The notes under the pieces were generated by a model that was not told the DNA's origin, made no database searches, and was given only the letters and a program-made list of their open reading frames with translations. Both the position numbers and the translations under genes were made by a program. From Baffinella frigidus (Eukaryota > Cryptophyceae > Cryptomonadales > Baffinellaceae), in NCBI GenBank assembly GCA_026770585.1, contig MU646322.1:583420-606815 (forward strand): a stretch of DNA of 23,396 nt, given 5' to 3'. Of this stretch, positions 11,501 to 22,200 are shown one piece after another; position 1 is the first letter of the stretch, and each line of letters begins with the position of its first letter.

Positions 11501-13175
11501 ATCTCTATCTCTATCTCTATCTCTCTCTGTCTCAAGCACCTGTAGAGATGTCGCCCTTCACCATGTGGATGCCGGCGACTTTGACTGACGCGAGGACAGT
11601 AGATCCCAATTCCTGATTAAGGGTTTGGGGTTTAGGGTTCGAGGTTTAGGGTTTGGGGTTTGGGGTTTAGGGGTTTGGGGTTTAGAGTTCATGATTTGGG
11701 GTTTGGGGTTTGGGGTTTGGGGTGTAGGGTTTGGGGTTTGGGGTTTGGGGTGTAGGGTTTGGTGTTTGGTGTTTGGTGTTTAGGGTGTAGGGTGTAGGGT
11801 GTAGGGTGTAGGGTGTAGGGTGTAGGGTGTAGGGTGTAGGGTGTAGGGTGTAGGGTGTAGGGNNNNNNNNNNGGGTGTAGGGTGTAGGGTGTAGGGTGTA
11901 GGGTGTAGGGTGTAGGGTGTAGGGTGTAGGGTGTAGGGTGTAGGGTGTAGGGTGTAGGGTTTAGGGTGTAGGGTGTAGGGTTCACCATCGAGCCAAGCAG
12001 GCGCTCCGCCACGTACGACGGAGTGGAAAATACCAGAATCCGTCCTCTGATTTATGCTCTTTTAAGCCTGATTTATGCTCTTTTAAGCCTGATTTATGCT
12101 ATTTTAAGCCTGATTTATGCTATTTTAAGCCTTGGTGTCACGCATAAAATAGCATGTACGCCTCACGCTGTGGGAGCCTAAGATATCTTAAGACTGTCTC
12201 GTTCCGAAATTGGGGTTGGGGGGTTGGGGTTTACCATCGAGCCGAGAAGGCGCTCCGCCACGTTCGATGGAGTGGAACTCCCCTGGAGAAAGGGAGACGT
12301 TTACCGTCAGTCTCAAGTTGTCGCCCAGTTGACTTCCAAGAACGTTTTCAACTTAAGAAGGAGAGAGAGCTTGATTAATAATGCGGTGGTAGCGTGACGA
12401 TGCAGGATAGCTGGACAACGTTCGCTTCACGGCCAACAACCAAGAGACGTTCATCAATGTCGGCACAGAGTACATCCCTGTAACCCAACCTATCCTGAGA
12501 TGACTTTCAACTCCACTGGAGGAAGAGAGTAAGCCGTTTGGGAATACCAACACGGTCGACGTGTGAGCACTCCCCAGAGAGGCTACGCCTGAGCAGGCTC
12601 CAGAGAGAGGTCATGGTAGTATCCAAGTGCAACAGTATCCCCAAAGTGAAAGATGGCACTCTAGCTCTGTCCCACTTCGATTTCGTCTCCTCATCAATTC
12701 GCCCCCCCCGAAATTTATCAGGTAAATTTCATGAGGGGGGGTCAAAAACCACCTGAGAAATTTCGGGGGGGGCGAATTGATGAGGAGACGAAATCGAAGT
12801 GGGCCAGAGCTAGCCACTGTGTAGGCCACGGAGCTCGTTACTTTAGGGTTCTGGGTTCAAGGTTCAGGGTCCGGGTTCAGGGTCCAGGGTTGAGGGTTGA
12901 GGGAGCAGGGTTCGTGGTTGAGTTTTGAGGGTTCGGGGTTTCGGGTTTCGGGTTTCGGGTTTCGGGTCTCGGGTTCAGGGTTCAGGGTTCAGGGTTCAGG
13001 GTCCAGGGGTACCTCGAGGGGTTCAAGGATGTCGATCCCGACTGCCTCACCCCGCACCTCTGCACGTCGGGACATTTCAAGGGTTTAGGGTTTAGGGCTT
13101 AGGGGTTAGGGTTTAGTTGAGTTCAGGTGGAACCCGAGGCGTGAAAAATGTCAGGCTCTCCCAAGGAGGCTATGA

Positions 13176-13230
<55 letters not shown>

Positions 13231-16200
13231 GCCTAGCGAGAGGTCATTTCATTTGCACTGTGCATGTAAGCACAGGGGCTGCGACTTGCTAAGGCTAGCT
13301 GGATGAGTTGTTTCATTGGCAGATGCTCGGACGTCAGATCTCATCCGGATGAGTATTCATAATGAATACGATTTCGGGGATCTCCGATCCGATTCTCGTG
13401 CATCTTAAGGCTCTAAATGAAGTCTAGATAGACGACTGTCTTATTTATACCCCTTAAGACATACCAAAATCGTATTCATTATGAATACTCCACGGGATTA
13501 GATCCGCCATGCATCTCAAGCGATTTCCCTGTGCGCGAAACGTGTTTCGAACACCTTAATAGGGAAAAGTCCTAAAACCCGGGTAGTTAGGCCTACGGTA
13601 TTGCCTACGGTAGGCCGTAGGGACCCCAGGACCTAATATTTCATAGGACCCCCCCTAGGACCCTACGGTCTACTACAGGCAATACCTTAGGCTTAACTAT
13701 CCTGTTTTCAGGACGTTGCCCTATGAACTACTGGAAAGCCCCAGGGGAAGTTTCAAAAAGTTCGCGACACTCTGGTGTCGCATACTTTTGAGCCATTTTC
13801 TCCTCAAAAGGCAATTTTCACCCCAAGGACGTGACCAAAATTCGTCAAAAGGTGACCTACAAGTAATTTTAGTGTCGTGTCCAAGAATTTTGAGACTTCC
13901 TCTGTGGCTTTGCAGTAGAACCTAGCTCTGCCTGAGTAAACCTGGGCTCACCATAAATGCATTTTAGTCGCCCTTTTGCACTGGATGTTCTGCACTAAAT
14001 GTGTTGTATGGCGAGCCTAGTTTTACTCAGGCAGAGGTGGAATACCGAGGCCGCTCGTGGGGTGGCTGACGGTGGGCCCAGAGCGAAAAGCGAGGCCTGG
14101 TGAGATCAGGCACTTTCCCGCTCCAAAGTTGACAAATTTACACCACAAAAACAGCATGTTAACTTATGAATAGTCCCAGATGGAGTACCGAGGCCGCGCG
14201 TGGGGTGACTGACGGTGGGCCCAGAGCGGAAAGCGAGGCGGTAGATCCCGGGCTGCGTCCCTGTCAGGACGATGCGCACGTCCGCTATGCCGTCACCATC
14301 TGTCACCTGCACGTCCGCAAGACAGTCAGGGACAGGGTCACGGGCGTTATGAACACAGTCACGGGCGTTGGGAACACAGTCACGGGCGTAAGGAACACGG
14401 TTGCGGGCGGTCGGGCCAGAGCGGAAAGCGAGGCGGTAGATCCCGGGCTGCGTCCCTGTCAGCACGATGCGCACGTCCGCTATGCCGTCACCATCCGTCA
14501 CCTGTCCAAATCGCCGTCAGCACCTAGTTATACATCTATTATACCGTCGCTACATCTATTATGACGTCTCCACGTCCCTGTCAGGACGATGCGCACGTCC
14601 GCTACGCCGTCAGCGTCCGTCACCTGCACGTCCGCAACGCCGTCAGCATTACAATTGTATAACTAGCTTTACAACGGTATAACTAAGTTTACAACTGTAC
14701 ACGTACAGTCGCGTCCCGGCCAGGACGATGCGCACGTCCGCTATGCCGTCACCATCTGTCACCTGCAGAGAAGCGATCGAGGTTTCGGGTTCCGGTTTCC
14801 GGTTTCCGGTTTCCGGGTTTTGTGTTGCGGGTTCCAGTCTTCGTTATTTCGGTTTTCGTTTTCCGTGGTTTGGGTACCGCAACAAAGGAGCCCGCATGGA
14901 TTAGTCGTAAAACTCCTGGAAAGTTGGGTAGTTTCTCCTACGGCATTGCCTAGGACCTCCTACCGTAGGCCAAAATCCTAGGACATTTTGGTCCTAGGAG
15001 CCCTACGGCCTACGGTAGGTAGGTCCTACCTAAATCCGTAGGAAAACTACCGAACTTTCCAGGGGTTTCCCTATGAGGATGTGAAAATGTGGTAAGGGTG
15101 GACACCCCAATTCCGGCATTACCCTAATTCCGACATTCAGTAGGGTGCTACGGTAGACAATACAGTAGGGTGCTACGGAACGCCGGAATGAGGTTAGACG
15201 CCGGAAGCACACAGTGTGCTTCGAGGGTTTCGTTGGGCCCGGAATTCCGGGTGTTACGTGACCGATTTGCATGAGGAAAAATCCTTCAAGTTGATTGTCT
15301 CCAGGCAAGTTGACTTTTGATGAAACGTTCGTAGTCCACCGTGTGTAAGGGCGGACACCCTTACCGCTACCCACTCGAGGCTGGAAGTGGGACCATTTTA
15401 AATGTGGGGTTGTTACATTTAGTACCAGTCACGGGCAGGCTTGGTCACGTATCTCGGGTTATAACCCGAGATACGTGACCAAACAACCATATTTGTGTGA
15501 AAATTACTACACAGCGGTCCACTTGTGAAGGACTTGTAACGTTAAAACTTTTAAAATAGCCACACTTCTAGCCTCGAGTGGAAGCCGGAGCCCGCATCAA
15601 TCAACTGACTCAAACCTGAACTCTTGCGCCCTACCGTGGAAAGCTGAGAGTGGGTCTTACGGTTTCGGGTTCCGGATTTCGGGATCCGGGATCCGGGATC
15701 TAATCGCGGCGAGTATTTATGATAAATACGCGCCGGCAACGAAATTTACTACATAAATGGATCTTACTAGTAATTATAAAAGCATTTGTGTAGTAAAATT
15801 CGTTGCCGGTGCGTATTTATCATAAATACTCCTCCGGGTGAGATCCGGGGTTCGGGTACCGCAACGCCGGAGCCCGCGTGGATGAGCGTGAAAATGTCGC
15901 TCTCGAGCAGCCCTGGGGGTAGCTGGTACTTGCACCCGCCCTCCTCCGTCTCGCACTGCGTTTGGTGTTTAGGGGTTCGGGGTTAGGGTTTGTGGTTTAG
16001 GGTTGGGGTTTAGAGTGTACGCACCGCTGCAAGCGCGTTTAGGCACCGATACACGCGACGTTGGTGGACGCGTTGAAGATTGTGAGGTGCAGCGGGTCAC
16101 GGGCGCAAAAACGCACCGGACCGATGGGTCACGGGCCTACAAACATGGAAACGAACCCTTTCGAGGGAGCAGTTGTACGTGAAGTTGGTCGACACGTTGA

Positions 16201-19200
16201 AGATCGGGAGGCACGCGTCGACCACAACACACACCGTTCCGATGCGGCACGGGCTTAAAACCGCACCGTTCCAACCGCGCACGGGCACGCAAACGCACGA
16301 TTTCGATGGGTCACGGGCGCGAGAACGCACCCTTTCGAGAGAGCAGTTGTATGTGAAGTTGGTCGATGTGTTGAAGATAGGGAGGCACGCGTCGACGACG
16401 TACGCGTTGATGACGTGCCCGGAGAGCGGTGCGCCCGTCTTGGCCGTCGCTCTGCGAGAAGAGCACGGAATTAGATGCGTAGGGCGAAAAGCATCTCCAT
16501 ACAAGTATTTATTAATTGCTTTACGATTTCAAGGGGCCCAAAAAGTCAACCTGGAATTAGATACGCGCAACACACGCATTGTTTTTGATCAGATCCGTAC
16601 AGAAATACTTGATCAGCTAATTGAGAACGCGTCGATGACGTACGCAGTGATGACGTGCCCGGAGAGCGGGGCGCCTGTCTTGGCCGTCGCTCTGCACGAA
16701 AAGGTTTAATTAAATGTTTAATTCGGCAACAAATTTAATTATATAGGTTCGTAAATACCATATCAGCGAATTTCAATTCAGTATCAGCGAAACATAAACA
16801 CAGTATCAGTGAAATAGATTTTTCTGGCATGCGCTCGATGGATGCCACTCCTCAAAAGTAGGATGCGCCAAGATTCATACCCACATAGCGGACTTCGAAG
16901 GGATTTCGAATAACCCTTAAGCGATAAGACCTACGACCCTACGGTAGGCAATCCGTAGGGACATAGGGGGGGTTCCTACGGATAATGTAACGGAAAGTCG
17001 GCCCGAAGTGGGCCAAAAATCCCTTCGTAGCCCGCTGTGTGGGTGCGAGGGATGATTCGTGCACGCGTGTCCACGTGCAGTGTTAGCAAATGAGATGTGA
17101 GGGAGAAGAAGTGTAGAGGAGGCACCCGCTCTCCAAAGTCAAGTGTTTCGACCACTTAGGACTGGCGGATTTCATATGGAAACACTCATGATTTATAAAC
17201 TGAATTTCAATCAAAATTACTACACGTTTGCTTTAATATTACTAGTAAAGATAGTTATGTGTAGTAAATTTCATTGAATCCAGTTTATAAATTATGAGTG
17301 TTTGCGAATGAGATTTGCACCAGGGGCGGCTGGGCATCAAAGCATCCACTCGAGAATGCTGGATCCCCCTATTCAAAACCTGGGTTCATTACACGAGGGT
17401 ATTTGTAAAGTGACTTTCGCGGGTTTGGCCACGACCCCAGGAACAGAACATTGACAAATCCTTACAAACTAGTCGCGAAACCTTTGGAAAGTTCAGTAGT
17501 TTCTCCTACGGGATCGCCTAGGACCTCCTACCGTAGGCCAAAATCCTAGGAAATTTTGGTCCTAGGGGCCCTACAGCCTACGGTAGGTAGGTCCTACCTA
17601 AATCTGTAGGGAAACTATCGAACTTTCCGAAGGTTTCCCTATGAAACCTCACAAGTAAACATGGGGCTTCAGTGGGAAGGGTACGGGAATTACGAAACAC
17701 GGACGCACACATCAATTACGGGAATTACGAAGCACGGAAGAACGCATAGGGTGCGGGGATTACGAAATGAGGACGCGAAACTCCCGGCCGAGTTCGGCGT
17801 ACAAGGGTAGGTCCGAGATGTGCGTGACCGCGTAGGCCCGCAGCACCACCGTGAAGGGCTTGGCACACACCTGGGTTAACGATTTTCAGGATTCGGGGTT
17901 GAGAGTTTGGGGGTTGGATGTGCGTGAATGCGTCGGCCCGGAGTACGACTGCAAAAGGCTTCGCACATACCTGTGTTTTTTATTTGAGGGTTTGAAGTTT
18001 ATTTTCATTTAGTTTTTTATGTGCGTGTCTGGATAGGTCCGGAGTACGACCGTGAAGGGCTTCGCTCATACCTTTTGAGGGGTTTGGGGTTTGGGGTTTG
18101 GGGTTTGGGTTTTGGGTTTTGAATCTTGGGGTTTATGGTTTATAGTTTATGGTTTATGGTTTATGGTTTATGGTTTATGGTATGGTTTATGGTTTGTGGT
18201 TTATGGTTTATGGTTGAGGGTTTGTGGTTGATGGTTTAGGGTTTAGGGTTTAGGGTTTGGGGTAAGACCCAAGAGAGAGCCGTGCTGTCGTTAACGAGGC
18301 GCGAGTAAGGCTGGTTGCTCGGCGTGACTGGCGTGGCCCCAAGGGCGGCGAGGGCGAGGCAGTACCTGTTTGAGTATGGTGGATCAGTGGATGGTGTTGG
18401 GCTTCATTGGTGGACTCACACAGCGGGATTTGAAGGGAGTTCGTAAATATTTGATGCGTGAGTGATCATTAGGACCGTGCGGTAGGCCATCCGTACAGAC
18501 ACAGGGTTATCCTAACGGATATTCTAGACGATTCCCCTTTCGCAGCTCACTGTGTGAGGTTTCATACTGCACTAGTAAATGGTGTTATTATGCAGAAGTG
18601 ATACGGGTACCTCCCCGCCGGAAGCGGCAACTGTACAGTCGGCCAGGTGGCTAGATCCATGTGAAGACTACACAGCTACTCGTACAGTCTTCCCCTGGTG
18701 CAAAAAAACGTCCTCAGCAAAATCAACAAAAACTGTTAGTGAGGTATACCTCCCAGCCGGAAGCGGCAAGCTGATAGTCGGCCAGGTGGCGAGCGCCCTC
18801 ACTCACCACTAAACACTACGCACTCGAGCAAACGGAAACGGGTTCCCTCGTGCAACACCGTACCCACCCTCCTTCGGAGCACACGCCCTCCCTTTACTCC
18901 TTCCCCCCAAAAGGTGTACCTCCCCGCCGGAAGCGGATTAATAAAGCATCCCTCCCACCCTGTTTACACACTTCTGCCCTCGTACAAAACTTTCTCCTCG
19001 GTAAAGTGGGGGAAAGCACTTGATCGAATAGAGAACTGGTAGGGAAGAGTACCTCCCCGCCGGAGGCGGAAGGTTGACGGTCGGTGTGTTTTAAAACGTT
19101 TTACGCCCTTTAAAACCTTTTTGAAGTCTGAAATCTTGAAATCTCGAAGTCGAAAACGCGACAAGTTCTACCGGAATGGCTCTACCTCCCCGCGGGAAGC

Positions 19201-22200
19201 GGAAGGTTGACGGTCGGCCATGTGGCGAGCGCTCGGAGCGGATTTCCCGGAGGATCTCCGTTGATTATCGGGACCTGTATTTAGTGGTGAGGGGTTAGGA
19301 GTTGGGGGTTAGGGTGGAGGGTTTAGGGTTTAGGGAGACGCTGAAAGCCCTGGGCGCTCGGCTGCGGCAGCAGAATCCTCGGGGGGTCTGCGGATATTAT
19401 CGGGACCTGCATTGGGCGACGCTGTCAGCCCCAGATCCCCCCCCCCCCACGCATTTGGCTTTGGAGGAAATTTCGACCGAAATCTGGTTTGAATATCGGT
19501 TAATACGATGTCTTTGAACCGAGCAATTCCTAATTGGTACCACCAAAATAAATGTGCCGATCTGCGCAGCCCACCGTGGACGAGTGGTGTGTTCATTGCC
19601 GGTTGGTTTACACCCGAATCCACCTTCGAGATTCAAACCGGCCACCAGGCTTCCACACTAACGCATGCTCATCAGTTTCCTGCTCATCAGTTTCATGGCC
19701 AACCTTTCATGCTCATCAGTTTTTCGTTGCCAACCCCCGATTCGTACGACCCCGCGTCAAAACGGACTCACCAAAAGTTGACGGCCAAGTGTCGCGTCCT
19801 TGGTTACTACCACTCGTACAAAAATTTGTACCAATCACGTCCCCAAAACACAACGCTTCACCCCCCCAAACAAACAAAAAAAACCGGAAAGAGGGGGCCT
19901 CCCGGTACAACCCCGCCCTCCACAACCGAACAAACAGCTTTCTGAACCCCAGAGTACCTCACACCCTAAAAGACCCTAAACCGTGAAGGACCCTAAACCC
20001 TAAAGAACCCTAAACCCTACAGGACGCTGGACCCTAAAGCTTCCGAGGAGTGAAGTGGCCCTAAACCCTAGAGGACCCTAAACCTTAAAACTTCGGAGGA
20101 GTGACAAGCTTCAGAGGGGGTTTGGGATTTGGGGTTTGGGATTTGCGATTTAGGGTGTGTGATTTGGGGTTTAGGGTTGAGTGTCTAGGGTTTAGGGTTC
20201 AGGATTTAGGGTTTAGGGTTTAGGGTTTAGGGTTTCGGGTTTGGGGTTTAGTGTTTAGGGTTTGATGTTTCGGGTTTCGGGTTTCGGGTTTAAGGTTTAG
20301 GGCTTAGAGTGTACCGCAAGGACCTGCGAATCGCGCGCGATGGCCCCGAGCGCCCCGACCTGAGGGTTAGATGTTTGGTGTTTGGTGTTTGGTGTTTGGT
20401 GTTTGGTGTTTGGTGTTTGGGGTGTGGGGTGTGGGGTGTGGGGTGTGGGGTGTGGGGTTTGGGGTGTGGGGTATGGGGTTTGGGGTTTGGGAATTCGGAT
20501 TTGACGACTGGCACAGAGTCATCGCCTCGGGTTCCAGCGTGCAAGCAGGATTCCAGCGTGTTAACATACACACAATGCTAGTCGTAAAACTCCCGAAAAT
20601 GAAGGTAGTTTCGCCTACGGCATTGCCTAGGACCTCCTACCGTAGGCCGAGTGCTCGTAGGAAAGGAGGTCCTAGGAGCCCTACGGCCTACGGTAGCTAG
20701 GCCCTACCTAATTCCGTAGGGAAACTACCCAACTTTCCGGGAGTTTCCCTATGAACGTGCCTAAGGAGTAAGGGCGCACCATTGCGAGGACGGGCACGGA
20801 GAACGCAGTCGTTCACGACGAACCCTGTTCACTTACAAGCACGATCCCACCGTGTTAACTTATGCACAAACTTGTCAACTTATTCACGTGCGGGGCGAGG
20901 GCGCACCATAGCTAGAACTGGCATGGAGTCGTTCACAACGAACTGCGAAACCGACGCCTCCTGATCGTCCCCCGCTGACACCATCTGCCACCGGGTTGAC
21001 ATTTAGTAAAGTGGTTGAGGGTTGACATTTAGCGAAGATGTTGACTTCTGGGCTAAGCTCGGTCGGGGGTGAGAGTAGTCGAGAAGGAGAGATGGAGGGT
21101 GGGGGCGGGGTGAAAGTGTGGGTTGCGAGAGCGCTGCCTTGGTCTAGGAGGAGGGCGTTGTGCAACAGTTGTACCGAGACGGGTGCGTCTGAAGGCCCAT
21201 AGATTTCGGGATCCCTCATCTCCAGGTTGAGAGCAATAAAGAAGAAGAAGCAGAAGAAGAAGAAGAAGCCGGTGTACATCAAGTCAACTCTCTCTGCAAA
21301 AGTTGCACCTAGGCGAGCTCGACGCGGAGGACGGGAGGGAGCCACGCGTCGGGGAACATGAACGCCGCGTTGCCAATCGGCCTTTTGATCTCCACCGAAC
21401 CACGTTGCTACATGTATTGTACATCCCGTCCCTGGTACAAACCGCGCTGCTACATCTATTATATGCACTGCTACATCTATTGTAATACCTTTCCTGGTAC
21501 AAAACAGTAACGCGATCCGACGCCCCATCTGCGAAGGGCAGGAACCTGGGCGAGCTCGACGCGGAGGACGGGAGGGAGCCACGCGTCGGGGAACATGAAC
21601 GCCGCGTTACCAATCGGCCTTTGGATCTCCACCAATGCCTGCCGTATCCCCGAAAAAATGTCAGCAAATCGTGTACGTGGACGCGAATGCTGTCAGCAAT
21701 GCGTGTAGATGGACGCACTGTCAGCAATACTCATTCGTGGATACAATTCCAACAGCGCACACACGTCAGCTCCCGACCGCCCTCCATCCTCCCGCCATGT
21801 AAAAGAGGACACCATCGATTTCAGGATCGACAGGCCACGCAAAAAAAACATGCATCCAGAGGGGGGGGCGGGGGGCTGAAGCACGGCGGTCACCACCCCA
21901 TCTCACCGCAACCCACCCACGACGTGCAACACGGTGTACTCTCGCCAACGGGCAAACCACACACACACAGGGGTGGCATCCACACAGCGGACTTGGAAGG
22001 GATTTTGAATAACCCCTAAGCGATAAGACCTAGGACCCTACGGTAGGAAACCCGTAGGGCCATAGAAGGTTCCTACGGATAAGGTAACGGAAACTCGGGC
22101 ACTGAGTGCCCGAAAATCCCTTTGTAGCCTGCTGTGTGGACAGGCGAACTGATGGGTGTTGCCAATGAAGCCTGCACAAAACATTGCGGGAGGAGACCTG

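Noticed and set aside
11450-11545. Plus-strand poly-Ser/Leu and YLYLYL peptides
   Set aside because: Translations of the CT/CTAT microsatellite.
12411-12503. Plus-strand 30-codon frame LDNVRFTANNQETFINVG...
   Set aside because: Protein-like but isolated, on the opposite strand, with no start codon or clear splice acceptor.
15441-15482. Rho-independent terminator
   Set aside because: Perfect stem without a loop or T-run, in a eukaryotic setting; better described as a palindrome.
20884-21582. A 232-codon minus-strand open frame
   Set aside because: It crosses exon 3 and 4 copies in the wrong frame and a GAA microsatellite; no domain or conserved composition was visible.
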